NCBI GenBank assembly: GCA_003223935.1
Contig: QHXQ01000060.1
Location: 1-62,925, forward strand
Reading direction: 5' to 3'
Source of the DNA: Acidobacteriota bacterium
Lineage (GTDB): Bacteria > Acidobacteriota > Blastocatellia > Pyrinomonadales > Pyrinomonadaceae
Length of the DNA: 62,925 nucleotides
This document shows positions 16,411 to 26,243 of this stretch, one piece after another. A program made the position numbers and the translations under genes. Within the stretch, counting starts at the first letter, position 1; the number at the start of each line of letters is the position of its first letter. Below the pieces are notes generated by a model. The model was not told the DNA's origin and made no database searches. It worked only from the letters and a program-made list of their open reading frames with translations.

Positions 16411-16845
16411 TTATCTTTTCTTTCCGCTTACACGCTTCGCCGTCTTGCGTGCGCCGCGTGCGATCTTATTCGCCGTGCTGCTGGCGGCCTTCGCTGCGCG
16501 CGCCGTCGTCTTGCTTGCGCTGGCGACCGTCTTGCGCGCCGCCCGCACGACCCCCGCAGTCGCCTGACCGGCCGATGATTTGCGCGACGAGCGTTTGGCT
16601 TGCGCTTTACGTTTGCGTCCATCGGGACGAATCAGTTCGGCGGCGGTCGGGCTGACGCCCTTGACCCAATCCGCGCCGGTCTCGCGCGCCGTGTTCGTCA
16701 GGTTGGTCGCGCTGTCCAACACCTCGCCTGCGATGCGCGTGGTCTCGTCTGCGAGCCGCGTCGTTTGATCCACGACGCTGGAGATGACACCGCCGCCCTT
16801 GCCCTTGTCGCTACTTGTCCGCTTGCGCTTGTCAGCCATGTTCAT
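16411..16845 (-). CDS. Small basic histone H1-like protein
   Basis: A 144-residue protein with two parts. Residues about 15-70 form an amphipathic helix region (VVDQTTRLADETTRIAGEVL) like phasins or LEA-type proteins. Residues about 75-144 are a Lys/Arg/Ala/Ser-rich tail (KSSAGQATAGVVRAARKTVA, then AARAAK-type repeats) like bacterial H1-like nucleoid proteins. It could bind DNA, RNA or polymer granules; no catalytic motif is present. The start follows GGGGGAA closely; an ATG two codons later is equally usable. It is a single gene in its own region and codon usage does not stand out. Confidence 0.65.
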   Translation of the reverse strand: MNMADKRKRTSSDKGKGGGVISSVVDQTTRLADETTRIAGEVLDSATNLTNTARETGADWVKGVSPTAAELIRPDGRKRKAQAKRSSRKSSAGQATAGVVRAARKTVASASKTTARAAKAASSTANKIARGARKTAKRVSGKKR

Positions 16846-17138
16846 TCCCCCGAAGTGAAAAATTGTTTTGTGTGGCCACGTATGTTAATCCGGTTCGGCT
16901 GAATGTGAAAGAGCCGCGCGCGCAAAATTTCTGCACCCGTGCATTGTGAGCAGAGGCGCAAACCGCGCTAGACGCCGGGGGCACAAATGATAATAATGTT
17001 CAAGGTCGGCAGAAGACGACGAACCTTTCACGGCAGCGGCCGGTTCTAAGCAGGCACAAGTCGAAGTTACTGGGCCCGTGCTTTCGAGCCACACGCCGCC
17101 GAGGCTAGCACAACACAAATCTTAAGGAGCAGCTAAAC

Positions 17139-18689
17139 ATGAGCGTGGCATTTGACGAGACGGGCGCAAGTCAAAGAGACGTGCGCGACACCTCGGGCCT
17201 CGCCGGCCACCCGCGTGGACTCTCGACGCTCTTCTTCACCGAGATGTGGGAGCGCTTCAGCTTCTATGGGCTGAAGGCGATCCTGTTTTTGTACATGACG
17301 ACTGCATTGACGAAGGGCGGGCTGGCTTTCGCCACGCCATACGCGGGCCTCGTCATGGGCACATACGCATCGAGCGTCTATTGGACGCCGCTCATCGGGG
17401 GTTGGCTCGCAGACAAATACTTAGGCGCGCGCCGCGCCGTGCTCATCGGCGGCATCATCATCGCCTGTGGCCACTTCTCGATGGCGGTCAAGACAATGCC
17501 CAACTTCTACGCGGGTCTTGCCTTGATCGCCATCGGCACAGGCTTTCTGAAGCCGAACGTCAGTACGATGGTTGGCGACCTCTACGAAGAGGGTGATGCG
17601 CGCCGCGACGCGGGCTTCTCGATCTTCTACATGGGCATCAATCTCGGTGCGTTGCTTGCGCCGATTGTCGTCGGCTTCTTAGGCCAGCGCGTCGAATGGC
17701 ACTACGGCTTTGGCGCGGCGGGCGTCTTTATGTTAATAGGGTTGGCTCAGTACGTCTTGGGTCGCGACCGCTTGCGCGGCGTCGGCGAGCGGCCGGTCAA
17801 GAAAGAGCAACCGGATATAGCGCAGGTGCGCAAGACGGGCGACGAGGTGGCGGCGCAAGGGTTCGATATGTTGACGGCCGCGCTTGCCCTCGTCGGCGGC
17901 GTGCTCGGCTTTCTCGGTGGCGTCAGATGGAGCGGCGCAGGTTTCATCGGCGGTCTCTTCCCATGCGTCATGTTCTTCTTCCTCGGCTACATCTTGGGCA
18001 CTGTGCGCAAGCTAAACAAGGATGAGGCGCTGAGGGTTGGCGCGATCTTTATCCTGTTCGTCTTCTCCGTCATCTTCTGGATGTCATTTGAACAGGCTTC
18101 GACGAGCTTGACGCTATTTGCCGATAGGTTGACGCGGCTGAACGTGTTCGGCTTCAAGGTCTATTCGAGTTGGTATCAATCAGTCGAACCGATCTTTATC
18201 GTGCTGTTAGCTCCTGCCTTCGCTTTCATCTGGCAACGTTTGGGGCGACGCAACCCTTCCAGCCCGACGAAGTTTGCGTTCGGCCTCTTCTTTGCGGCGC
18301 TTGCTTTCGCGATTGTGGCCTATGCCTCGACGCTGATCCCGATGACGGGCGGCGCAGAGTTGACCGAAGCACAGAAGGTTGGGCCGCTGTGGCTCGTCCT
18401 TGTCTATTTTATTCAATCGCTCGGCGAACTCTGTCTGAGTCCGGTCGGCTTGAGCACGGTCACAAAACTCTCGCCGGGGCGCTTGGTTGGTTTGATGATG
18501 GGCGTATGGTTCTTATCAATTTCAATCGGCGACTTCGTTGCCGGCATCATGGGCGGCATGTTCAATGAGAAAGCAGAGGGCGCGCTCGTGCACCTCTTCG
18601 GCAACGTCGCGCTCATCACCATCATCGCCGCCATCGTGCTCGCCGCACTCACGCCGCTCATCAAGCGCCTGACGCCGCGCACGAGTTAA
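17139..18689 (+). CDS. POT/PTR-family proton-coupled peptide transporter
   Basis: A 516-residue major-facilitator protein with 12-14 hydrophobic helices. The N-terminus carries the POT signature ExxER in FFTEMWERFSFYG (about residues 34-40), and the second signature is seen in GGWLADKYLGARRAVLIGG. The fifth-helix FYMGINLGALLAP segment is also conserved. It imports di- and tripeptides, or related substrates, with protons through the inner membrane. AAGGAG at 17124-17129 precedes the ATG by 9 bases. Downstream, on the other strand, lie the exo-glucosaminidase and an amino-acid permease; with the two secreted proteases upstream, the cell appears equipped to take up products of protein breakdown (inference). 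Confidence 0.95.
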   Translation: MSVAFDETGASQRDVRDTSGLAGHPRGLSTLFFTEMWERFSFYGLKAILFLYMTTALTKGGLAFATPYAGLVMGTYASSVYWTPLIGGWLADKYLGARRAVLIGGIIIACGHFSMAVKTMPNFYAGLALIAIGTGFLKPNVSTMVGDLYEEGDARRDAGFSIFYMGINLGALLAPIVVGFLGQRVEWHYGFGAAGVFMLIGLAQYVLGRDRLRGVGERPVKKEQPDIAQVRKTGDEVAAQGFDMLTAALALVGGVLGFLGGVRWSGAGFIGGLFPCVMFFFLGYILGTVRKLNKDEALRVGAIFILFVFSVIFWMSFEQASTSLTLFADRLTRLNVFGFKVYSSWYQSVEPIFIVLLAPAFAFIWQRLGRRNPSSPTKFAFGLFFAALAFAIVAYASTLIPMTGGAELTEAQKVGPLWLVLVYFIQSLGELCLSPVGLSTVTKLSPGRLVGLMMGVWFLSISIGDFVAGIMGGMFNEKAEGALVHLFGNVALITIIAAIVLAALTPLIKRLTPRTS

Positions 18690-18731
18690 ATCGCATCAGA
18701 CGGACGAAACGCGCGCCGCCGGCCTGAAGCT

Positions 18732-21398
18732 TCAATGCTTCGACGGCGGCGCGAGCATTTGTGTTTGCGGCGGGACGTTCCAGCCGATGATGGTGAGCGC
18801 GGGCTGTGTGCCGTGCAAGTCTTTGAGTTTGTAGGTGGCGGTGGTGTCGCGCGCTTCGCCGGGCAGGAGCGAGATGTAGTTGTCTTGCCAGAGGAGGGGC
18901 ACGAGGTCGTCGCCGTTGCGGCCGCGCGTGAGATGCAGGCGAACGAAGAAGGCGAGCGTGTTTGATGTGTTGACGAGGCGAATGTGCGCGAACTCTTCTG
19001 CGCCGCGCCGTTCTGTGTGCGCGGTTACATTCAAATGTGCGGGCGGAAGATTTTTGAGCGCGGTGAGATCGGCGTAAGCCGTGAGCGGCGTGTAGTACCA
19101 AGTTGATTTGACGAAATCGAGCGCGTCCTGTTTGGTCGAGAGCCAGTAGAGATTGTCGCTCAAGAGTTGGCCGGCGGCGTCGTGCAGCGTGAGGCGGACG
19201 AAGTAGGTGGCGCTTAGGTTCGGCAGTTGCGGAATTGTGAAGACCGCCGTTGAACTATCGGGTGCGATGCTGATTCGATCTGTGCGCGTGTAGCGTTCGT
19301 GCAAATCGAGATTGTGTACGCTCGCAGTGACACGCGCGCCGCGCAAGTTCCGATCAGTTGTGTTGACGACGACCACCGAGCGATCATCGTAAGAGTATTG
19401 CACGTGCAGCGGCTCGCACGCTTTCTTTGTGCCGAAGTAGCCGCCGGCCGGCAGCAGGTAATAGTCGTAGAGATGCCAGATGAGCGAAGGCCAAGCGTTG
19501 TTGAGCATCCATTGGACGACGCCGCCCGCGCGCTCGCGGTTGCGTGCGTAAGCCTCGAACATCGCGCGCTCGCCGTCGTAGGTCATCAGTTGCGACTTCA
19601 TCACATAATCGTCGAGCGAAGTCGCGCGGCCGTAGCGCGCGTCCATTGCGTCGTTGAAAATCTTGAGCGTCTTGAACTGCCCGCCGCCCGCGTGATAGAG
19701 CCACACGTCGTCAATCGGCCATAAGTGATCCGCCGGGATGAACTTGCGCAAAGAGCTTACGGGCGGAACGGCCGGCCCCGGACTCGTCTCCGTGTTGAAG
19801 CCGTAAGCGCCGCCGTTCTGTGTGTCGAGCAGCCAATATGAAGGCGGCACCCAATCGTAGGGGCCGGTCATCTTCACGCCGGACGCGCCCGTCACGCTCG
19901 TCGGCTTGGCTGAAGCCGACGAGATGTAAGGGTTCGGCCACTGGCACGATTGTAAGATGCTGATGTAGCGCTGTTCGACATCGGCGGGTGGCGGGCCGTC
20001 GCTGCCGTTCAACCAGACGAGCAGGCTTGGATGATGACGCAAGCGCATGATCTGATCGTGCTGCGATGCAGCCGAAACCTCGTGGTCTTCTGCGTCCCAC
20101 TTGTCCCACATCTCCCATTGATCGCAGCAGCACCAACCGGCGATGACGAGTATGCCGTAGCGGTCTGCGAGATCAAACAGGTAGTCGAACTCCAACTTGC
20201 CTTCGAGCCGGATCGCGTTGAGGCCCATGTCGCGGACGTATCTGATCTCGTTCTCCGTGCGCTCCGCGTTCGGGCGCAACAACATGTCGAGTGACCAACC
20301 GCCGCCGCGCACGAGCACGCGCCGGCCGTTGACGCGAAAGAACCGATGATTTTGTGCGTCCAACTCTGAAGTGATCTCACGCACGCCAAAGTGCGTGGTC
20401 TGTTGATCTGAGCTTGCGCCGTTGACGATGAACTCCGTGTGCAGGTCGTAAAGATTCTGCGCGCCCATGCCTGTGGGCCACCACAGACGCGGATGAGCGA
20501 GATTCAATTGCGGGAAGCGTTCGGGCGTGAATGAGACTGATTTCGTTTCGTGCGGCGCGAGCGCGACGGTTTGTTGGAAACTGATCCGATCAAGCCGGCC
20601 GCGCAGAACGCCGGTCACTTGCTTGTCGGTCGCGTTGTGCAACTCCGCGTTGACGATCAAGTGCGCAAGGTCTAACCGGCCCGCGTCGAAATGTGTGACG
20701 ACTTGCGGATAACGAAGCGCGACGGGGCCGCTCATCGTTAAATAAACTTCGCGCCAGAGACCCATGTTCTTGTCGGGCGGCGTCGGATTCCAGTCCACCC
20801 AGTTGATGCCGAGATCGGTTTCGGTCGGCGCGTTGATTTCGAGCGCGAGCGTGTTGCGCGCGCCGGGACGGACGAAGTTCGTCACGTCGAACTCATAGGT
20901 GCGAAACGCGCCCGCGACCTGTCTGTTGTCTGCGAGCAGACGACCGTTGAGCCAGATGTTCGCGCGGTAGTTGATGCCGTCAAAGTGGAGCCAGATAGTA
21001 CGCCCGCGCTCGCTCGCCGGCAGTTGAAACTCCGTGCGATACCACCAAGCGACTTTGAAAGGGCTGCCGTCCGGCATCGGCAGCCGCGAGAAGATTTTGC
21101 CGGTTGGGTAATTCGCGCCCGGCAGTTGGCGCAGGTTCACGCCGAAGTACGGATCGGGATAGACCTTGTAGTTGACGAGTGCCGCCACGACGGTCGCGGG
21201 CACGGTCGTCGGATACCAACCCTGTATCTGAAAACCGTTGCGCGAGATATTGTCGCCTTGTGCCTGCACTTGCGCCGACGATTGCAGCCACCAGTTGTGT
21301 TTGAGCGGCAACTTCGTAGGCTCAGCCGTCCGTGCCGTCTGCGCCAGCGCATGCGTCGCCAACAGCAACACGCTTCCGAATAGCAGTAGTCTGTTCAT
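18732..21398 (-). CDS. Secreted GH2 exo-beta-D-glucosaminidase-like glycosidase
   Basis: An 888-residue exported enzyme (signal peptide about 1-19, ALAQ). Order: sugar-binding jelly roll (about 30-220, with VPATVVAALVNYKVYPDPYFG), immunoglobulin-like domain (about 225-330), TIM barrel (about 340-640), then C-terminal beta domains. The acid residue is Asp467 in WLNGSDGPPP, where most GH2 enzymes have Glu, and the nucleophile is Glu537 in NTETSPG. Asp as acid/base in a GSD context is the mark of exo-beta-D-glucosaminidases such as CsxA (known from that family), so removal of glucosamine from chitosan-type oligomers is likely. The permease gene ends 6 bases before this one begins, which suggests co-transcription. 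Confidence 0.85.
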   Translation of the reverse strand: MNRLLLFGSVLLLATHALAQTARTAEPTKLPLKHNWWLQSSAQVQAQGDNISRNGFQIQGWYPTTVPATVVAALVNYKVYPDPYFGVNLRQLPGANYPTGKIFSRLPMPDGSPFKVAWWYRTEFQLPASERGRTIWLHFDGINYRANIWLNGRLLADNRQVAGAFRTYEFDVTNFVRPGARNTLALEINAPTETDLGINWVDWNPTPPDKNMGLWREVYLTMSGPVALRYPQVVTHFDAGRLDLAHLIVNAELHNATDKQVTGVLRGRLDRISFQQTVALAPHETKSVSFTPERFPQLNLAHPRLWWPTGMGAQNLYDLHTEFIVNGASSDQQTTHFGVREITSELDAQNHRFFRVNGRRVLVRGGGWSLDMLLRPNAERTENEIRYVRDMGLNAIRLEGKLEFDYLFDLADRYGILVIAGWCCCDQWEMWDKWDAEDHEVSAASQHDQIMRLRHHPSLLVWLNGSDGPPPADVEQRYISILQSCQWPNPYISSASAKPTSVTGASGVKMTGPYDWVPPSYWLLDTQNGGAYGFNTETSPGPAVPPVSSLRKFIPADHLWPIDDVWLYHAGGGQFKTLKIFNDAMDARYGRATSLDDYVMKSQLMTYDGERAMFEAYARNRERAGGVVQWMLNNAWPSLIWHLYDYYLLPAGGYFGTKKACEPLHVQYSYDDRSVVVVNTTDRNLRGARVTASVHNLDLHERYTRTDRISIAPDSSTAVFTIPQLPNLSATYFVRLTLHDAAGQLLSDNLYWLSTKQDALDFVKSTWYYTPLTAYADLTALKNLPPAHLNVTAHTERRGAEEFAHIRLVNTSNTLAFFVRLHLTRGRNGDDLVPLLWQDNYISLLPGEARDTTATYKLKDLHGTQPALTIIGWNVPPQTQMLAPPSKH

Positions 21399-21404
21399 GC
21401 GGTC

Positions 21405-22805
21405 TTAATCACTTGCAGTTTCGACAGTGCGCACAAATGGCCAGCGCGCTGTGCGCCAAGACCATGCGAGAAAGAACAAGAGACCGACGGCGAGCAAGCC
21501 CAAGCCGAAGGCGATAATGCGCCAGTCGGTCGTGGCGAAAATAAAAATCCAGCCGACGAGCGCGACAAGGCTCGGCAGCGGATAGAGCCAGATGCGAAAC
21601 GGCCGCGGCAAGTCGGGGCGGCGTCGGCGCAACAGTTCGACGGCCACGATCTGGCCGATGAACTGCACGAGGATGCGTGTGGCGACGAGCGCGGCGATCA
21701 CCGTGTCGAGCGCGAAGCCGCAGCAGATGATCGAGATCAGACCGACGACGAGCAGCGAGACGGAAGGAAACTGGCCGCGCGGATGAAGGCGTGCGAAGAC
21801 ACGGAAGAAGTAGCCGTCCTGCGCCGCCGCGAAAGGGATGCGCGAATAACCGAGCAACAGCGCGAACACAGACCCGAACGCCGTCCACAGCACCATCACG
21901 GTGAACGCGGTCGCCACCCGCGCGCCGTAAATTTTTTCCATGAAGATTGAGACGATGAAACTCGCTTCGGCGTGCGTCTCGGCCGGCACGAACTCGCGCC
22001 AAGGCACAACGCCGATGAGCGACAAGTTGATGGCGAAGTAGAGCACGGCGACGGCAAGTGTGCTGATGATGATCGAACGGGGAATGACACGGCCGGGGTC
22101 GCGCACTTCGTCGCCGATGTAGCACACGTCGTAGTAGCCCAGATAATCATAGACGCCGATGCTCGACGCCACGCCGAGACCGAAGAGGAAGGTGCGCGAG
22201 AGTTGGAACGCGCCCGGCGGGAAGTCGAAGGCGAGGCGCGCGTTGAAATGGAGCGCACCGGCGACGATGACGGCGAGCGTCGTGATGAGCGTGCCGAGCC
22301 ACAGGCTGACGGTGATCTTGCCGATGGAAGTGATGCGCCGGTAGAGCAGCACGATGTTGACGACGCCGACGCCCGCAGCGACGAGCACGGTCTGCCATGT
22401 CGTCATGCCGCGCCAGATGTAGCCCGCGTAGCGCGCGAAGCCGATGTAGCCGGAAGCGATCTCAAGCGGCCCGCTCAGGATGAACTGCCAGATGAAGAGA
22501 AAGGCCAGCAGCCGGCCGAACGTCTCGCGCCCGAAGGCTTCGCGCAGATACAGGTACGTGCCGCCTGAGCCGGGCAACGCCGCGCCGAGTTCGCTCCAGA
22601 CTAAGCCGTCGGGGATGACGATCAGGACGCCGACGAGCCAGCCGAGCATCGCCTGCGGCCCGCCGAGCGCCGTCATCAATAGCGGGATCGTGATGAACGG
22701 CCCGATGCCGATCATGTTTGACATGTTGAGCGCGGTCGCTTGCAACAGGCCGAAGCGCCTGAGCAGATGCGCGCCCTCACGGTCTTGCGCAGGTTCAGGG
22801 TTCAT
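21405..22805 (-). CDS. APC-superfamily amino-acid/polyamine permease
   Basis: A 466-residue inner-membrane protein with about 12 hydrophobic helices. The first helix has the unwound glycine motif of the family (SNMIGIGPFITIPLLM), followed by GLVWSELGAALPGSGGTYLYLREAFG. It imports or exchanges amino acids or related amines. I start it at ATG 22805 (MNPEPAQDRE) rather than 33 codons upstream, because the upstream extension is polar and has no ribosome site. It precedes the exo-glucosaminidase gene by 6 bases on the same strand. Which substrate it carries cannot be told. Confidence 0.9.
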   Translation of the reverse strand: MNPEPAQDREGAHLLRRFGLLQATALNMSNMIGIGPFITIPLLMTALGGPQAMLGWLVGVLIVIPDGLVWSELGAALPGSGGTYLYLREAFGRETFGRLLAFLFIWQFILSGPLEIASGYIGFARYAGYIWRGMTTWQTVLVAAGVGVVNIVLLYRRITSIGKITVSLWLGTLITTLAVIVAGALHFNARLAFDFPPGAFQLSRTFLFGLGVASSIGVYDYLGYYDVCYIGDEVRDPGRVIPRSIIISTLAVAVLYFAINLSLIGVVPWREFVPAETHAEASFIVSIFMEKIYGARVATAFTVMVLWTAFGSVFALLLGYSRIPFAAAQDGYFFRVFARLHPRGQFPSVSLLVVGLISIICCGFALDTVIAALVATRILVQFIGQIVAVELLRRRRPDLPRPFRIWLYPLPSLVALVGWIFIFATTDWRIIAFGLGLLAVGLLFFLAWSWRTARWPFVRTVETASD

Positions 22806-23107
22806 CTCATCTTTTATGTGTGACTGATTGGCCGACGCATGCGCCGCGCAGTTTACAACAACCGTGCGCTCGGGCCGCCCTATTTCTTTTCGGCTGAGGC
22901 GCAAATTTCTATTTCTAAGAGGCCCGAAACGTGTGCTAGTCTGTCGCAGGCCACGGAGGAGATTCTTGCGCGATCTCGTTCTTCAGCGCAGCAGTTCAAC
23001 ATGAATCAATGCTCACGATTCGCGCCCGCGACGCTCGTCGCGCGCCGCAAGTCTGACGACCGTTGTGCGCTGTCGCGCACGAACAAGGAGGCGCAGCAAG
23101 CGTTCTT

Positions 23108-23815
23108 ATGACGGACAAGAAACATTGGGCTTCGACCGTCGCCGGTTGGTTCATCGAGCGCGACGAGAACGAGCAAGCCGCGCCCGCCGCCGAGATAAGC
23201 GCCGACGAAGCCGACGCGATCATACGCGCCGCCAGCGGCGCATCGGCCGCACAGACGGGGGCCGCAACTTACGCCACACCTTCGCCGACGCAGACCGTCT
23301 TTCAAACTGCGCCGCCACCACCGACGGGTGGGCAAGTTAATTTTGAAGCAGTGTTTGATTCCGCAGGCGTGGACACGGAAGAACGCGCGCGCGTGGCGAA
23401 GACCGTCGAGTTGTTAAAGAGTCTGCCGGCGGGCACGGATGCAGGGCTGAAGAAGCAGATCGTCGAAGCGTCGCTGAAAGCGTTCGGCGTGCCGATTGAG
23501 AAGATCATCGAAGCGGGCGTCGAAGAGATACAAGCGCTCGACGGCTACATCCGCAACGCGGCGACGGACAACGAGAAGTTGATGCAGGAATCGGACGCGC
23601 GGATCAAGCAGTATGAAGAAGAGATCAAAAACATTCGCGCCATCATGCAGCAGAGCGTCGAGGAGTTGCAGACTGTGATCAAGGTCTGTAATGACAAGAA
23701 GCTTGAGGTGCAGCAGGTGTTGGAGTTCTTCGGGCAAGCGAAGGTGGCGGAGGTCGTGAAGGATTCGCCGAAGCTGCATGACCCGTCCGCCACGTCTAAT
23801 CCCCCGACGAGTTGA
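23108..23815 (+). CDS. Helical cytoplasmic protein, first gene of the PspA/AAA+ operon
   Basis: I do not recognise this 235-residue protein as a named family. It starts MTDKKHWASTVAGWFIERDE, has a Pro/Ala/Thr-rich low-complexity segment (about 45-80), and then a helical domain (about 85-225) that ends in a strong coiled coil (NEKLMQESDARIKQYEEEIK). Its C-terminal 20 residues are polar. An AAGGAGG lies 16 bases before the ATG, rather far, so an alternative start at the in-frame TTG 23063 cannot be excluded. It precedes pspA by only 17 bases. Coiled-coil form and position suggest a partner or adaptor of PspA (inference). Confidence 0.75.
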   Translation: MTDKKHWASTVAGWFIERDENEQAAPAAEISADEADAIIRAASGASAAQTGAATYATPSPTQTVFQTAPPPPTGGQVNFEAVFDSAGVDTEERARVAKTVELLKSLPAGTDAGLKKQIVEASLKAFGVPIEKIIEAGVEEIQALDGYIRNAATDNEKLMQESDARIKQYEEEIKNIRAIMQQSVEELQTVIKVCNDKKLEVQQVLEFFGQAKVAEVVKDSPKLHDPSATSNPPTS

Positions 23816-23832
23816 AGAAAGGAAGATAAGCG

Positions 23833-24531
23833 ATGCTTAAACGTCTGGCCAACCTATGGCGCGGTTTCCTGTCGCTCTGGATTTCCGACATTGAAAAGGA
23901 ACACCCGGAGATCGCTTACGAGAACGCCATCAACTCGATGGTCGAAAAATACTCGAAGCTCAAGACGGCGACCGCCGCCATCATTCGCCGGCGCGAAGAA
24001 TTGGACGACCGCTTCAAACGCGCCAACGCTGAATTGCAGCAAACGGAAGCGGAACTCGACACCGCCGTCTCGACCAATCAAGACGATCTGGCTGTCATCT
24101 TGATCCAGAAGAAGAACGAGTTGACGACCGAAGTAACGGAGTTGAAGTCCGAGATGGACTCGGCGCATACAGATGCCGACTCGGCCAAGTCGTCGCTCTT
24201 AAGCGTGCAGTCCGAGATCAGAAAGTTGCAGGGCGAGCGCGACTCGATGTTGGCGAAAATGCAATCGGCGCAAGCGCGCATCAAGGTGCAAGAGCAACTC
24301 GACGGTCTCTCGGTGGATGCCGAAGTCAAGGCGCTCGACAACGTGCGCCAGCACATCAAGACGACGATTGCCGAAGCCAACCTCGGCAAAGAACTCTCCG
24401 AGTCCTCGCTCGATTCGCGCCTCGCGGCACTCCGCGCCCAGACCGGCGACGTGACCGCACGCCAACAACTCGCCGAGTTGAAGGCCAAGAAGGCCGCGCA
24501 GCAGAACGCGCAGGGCAATAAAACAATGTGA
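23833..24531 (+). CDS. PspA/IM30 (Vipp1)-family membrane-stress protein
   Basis: A 232-residue, almost wholly helical protein of the PspA/IM30 family, the bacterial relatives of ESCRT-III. The N-terminus [21 protein letters not shown] is an amphipathic membrane-binding helix. The long coiled coil (about 30-165) contains [20 protein letters not shown]. The last part ([14 protein letters not shown]) fits helix 5 and the tail. Family members polymerise on damaged or stressed inner membrane and preserve its integrity. Here it stands beside an AAA+ ATPase gene of Vps4-like build, a pairing that echoes ESCRT-III/Vps4. It is followed immediately by heptad palindrome B. Confidence 0.85.
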   Translation: MLKRLANLWRGFLSLWISDIEKEHPEIAYENAINSMVEKYSKLKTATAAIIRRREELDDRFKRANAELQQTEAELDTAVSTNQDDLAVILIQKKNELTTEVTELKSEMDSAHTDADSAKSSLLSVQSEIRKLQGERDSMLAKMQSAQARIKVQEQLDGLSVDAEVKALDNVRQHIKTTIAEANLGKELSESSLDSRLAALRAQTGDVTARQQLAELKAKKAAQQNAQGNKTM

Positions 24532-24602
24532 GAAAGCAGCAGGCAGAAGGCAGTCAGAACAAATTTGCTTTTGCTGCTTACTGCTTACTGCTTGCTGCTT
24601 TC
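24532..24602. repeat. Heptad palindrome B: inverted repeat made of CTGCTTN words
   Basis: The left arm 24532-24553 and right arm 24581-24602 are complementary at 19 of 22 positions. The right side reads as 7-base words CTGCTTA (24574-24580), CTGCTTA, CTGCTTG, CTGCTTT; the left arm's complement reads CTGCCTT, CTGCCTG, CTGCTTT. It begins at the base after the pspA stop and ends 18 bases before the next ATG, leaving room only for the ribosome site GAGAGGG. Confidence 0.9.
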
Positions 24603-24620
24603 TGATTTGAGAGGGCAACT

Positions 24621-26240
24621 ATGAAACTGACTCCGTTAGCGAAAGCTTTCATCGCGGTGGTGGTGTTGGGCGTCATCGGCTTTGCGACGTGGCACTACAA
24701 AGGCGACGCGATCAAGCGTTGGGCCGGCGGCGGGCAGACGGCCGAAGGCGGCGACCCGAAAGGCGACTTCGATAAGTTGAAGAATGGGCCGGGCGATCCG
24801 GCGCGGGGCGTCGGTTCGACGGGCGTGAGCGCGACGACGGTCGGCAACGGCAAGCTTAGTCGCCCGCTCGTCGTCGGCATCAACACTTGGGCCGGCCATT
24901 CGCCGGGCATCGTCTTCAACAATGGGATGGAGCCGAACGCGGCGTCGAACTATAAAAAGAAATTCGGCATGGACGTGAAGTTCGTTTTGCTCGAAGACCC
25001 GGCGGCGAAACTCGCCGCGTTCAGCAGCGGCCAAGTGGACATCATGTGGGACACTGTGGACAACTGGGCGCGCGAAGCTTCAATGCTCGCGGAGAAGAAT
25101 CAGCAGGCGAAATCCATCATCATGCAGGACTGGTCGCGCGGCGGCGATGGCATCGCCGCGATTACCGCGATCAAGTCGGTCGAAGATTTGAAGGGGCACA
25201 AGATCGCCTGCACGCAGTTCACGCCGTCGCACTTTCTGTTGCTCTACCTGCTCTCGCAATCTGGCTTGACGCCCGACGAGCGCAACGCCGTCGAGAAGAA
25301 CATCGTCTTTACGACCGACGCGCCATCTGCGGCAGCAGCTTTTCGCGCCGGACAGGTTGACGCGGCCGTGACGTGGGAGCCTGATCTGTCGGCCGCCGTG
25401 CAAGCGCGCGGCGATCAAGCGCACGTGCTCGTCTCGACGCAGGCTGCCACGAACATCATCGCCGACACGCTCGTCGCCCGGCAGGAGTTGATTGACAAAG
25501 CGCCCGAAACCGTCCGCGATTTCGTCCACGGTTGGCTCGACGGCATTGAGATGATCAAGGACGATCCGAACGGCTCGTATGCAATCGTCGGCAAAGCTTT
25601 GAAGCTCGACACGGATACGGTCTCCGGCATGTTGTCCGGTTTGAAGTTGACGCCCTACGCCGACAACGCACAGTTCTACGGCTTGAACGGCGCGAAGGCG
25701 CACTACGATACTTTGTTTGATACGGCCTTCGTCATCTGGCGTAAGAAAGGTCTGGTCAACAAGAGCGTGGACGCGAAGGACTGGGCCGACACGCGCTTCC
25801 TGCAAGCACTGGCTGCGAACTATCCGGGGCAGAAGGTTGAAGAAGCGCCGGTCGTGGCGAAAGCGCCATCGGAGAAAGACATTCCGATCCTGCACCAACA
25901 GATTCAGATTCAGTTCACGCCCGGCTCGGACGAGATCATGGCCGGCTCCTACATCGTGCTCGACAAACTTGGCGAGACGATGACCTCGTTCGGCAACACG
26001 ATCCTGCGCGTCGAAGGCAACACGGACAACACCGGCTCGCCCACCGCCAATATGTCGCTGTCGGAACGGCGCGCTTTGTCGGTCAAGAACTACATCGTCA
26101 AAAACTTCCCCAATATCCCGCCGACGCGCTTCCAGACCATCGGGCGCGGACAGACGAACCCGATTGCCGAGAACACCACAGAAGCCGGCCGGCAACAGAA
26201 CCGCCGCACCGACATCAAGGTGATTCTGGCCACGCAGTAA
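24621..26240 (+). CDS. Membrane-anchored substrate-binding protein fused to an OmpA peptidoglycan-binding domain
   Basis: A 539-residue fusion. Residues 8-28 are an uncleaved N-terminal helix, so the body faces the periplasm. About 75-410 is an NMT1/THI5/SsuA-type binding protein (VGINTWAGHSPGIVFNNGM; SGQVDIMWDTVDNW; GLTPDERNAVEKNIVF; AGQVDAAVTWEPDLSAAV). About 425-539 is an OmpA-C domain (VEGNTDNTGSPTANMSLSER, then the conserved Asn/Arg end QQNRRTDIKV). It should capture a small ligand for the ABC permease at 26332 while tethered at both membrane and peptidoglycan. The ligand is not predictable; the family includes taurine, sulfonate, nitrate and thiamine-precursor binders. Heptad palindromes B and C flank the gene exactly. 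Confidence 0.9.
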   Translation: MKLTPLAKAFIAVVVLGVIGFATWHYKGDAIKRWAGGGQTAEGGDPKGDFDKLKNGPGDPARGVGSTGVSATTVGNGKLSRPLVVGINTWAGHSPGIVFNNGMEPNAASNYKKKFGMDVKFVLLEDPAAKLAAFSSGQVDIMWDTVDNWAREASMLAEKNQQAKSIIMQDWSRGGDGIAAITAIKSVEDLKGHKIACTQFTPSHFLLLYLLSQSGLTPDERNAVEKNIVFTTDAPSAAAAFRAGQVDAAVTWEPDLSAAVQARGDQAHVLVSTQAATNIIADTLVARQELIDKAPETVRDFVHGWLDGIEMIKDDPNGSYAIVGKALKLDTDTVSGMLSGLKLTPYADNAQFYGLNGAKAHYDTLFDTAFVIWRKKGLVNKSVDAKDWADTRFLQALAANYPGQKVEEAPVVAKAPSEKDIPILHQQIQIQFTPGSDEIMAGSYIVLDKLGETMTSFGNTILRVEGNTDNTGSPTANMSLSERRALSVKNYIVKNFPNIPPTRFQTIGRGQTNPIAENTTEAGRQQNRRTDIKVILATQ

Positions 26241-26243
26241 AGC

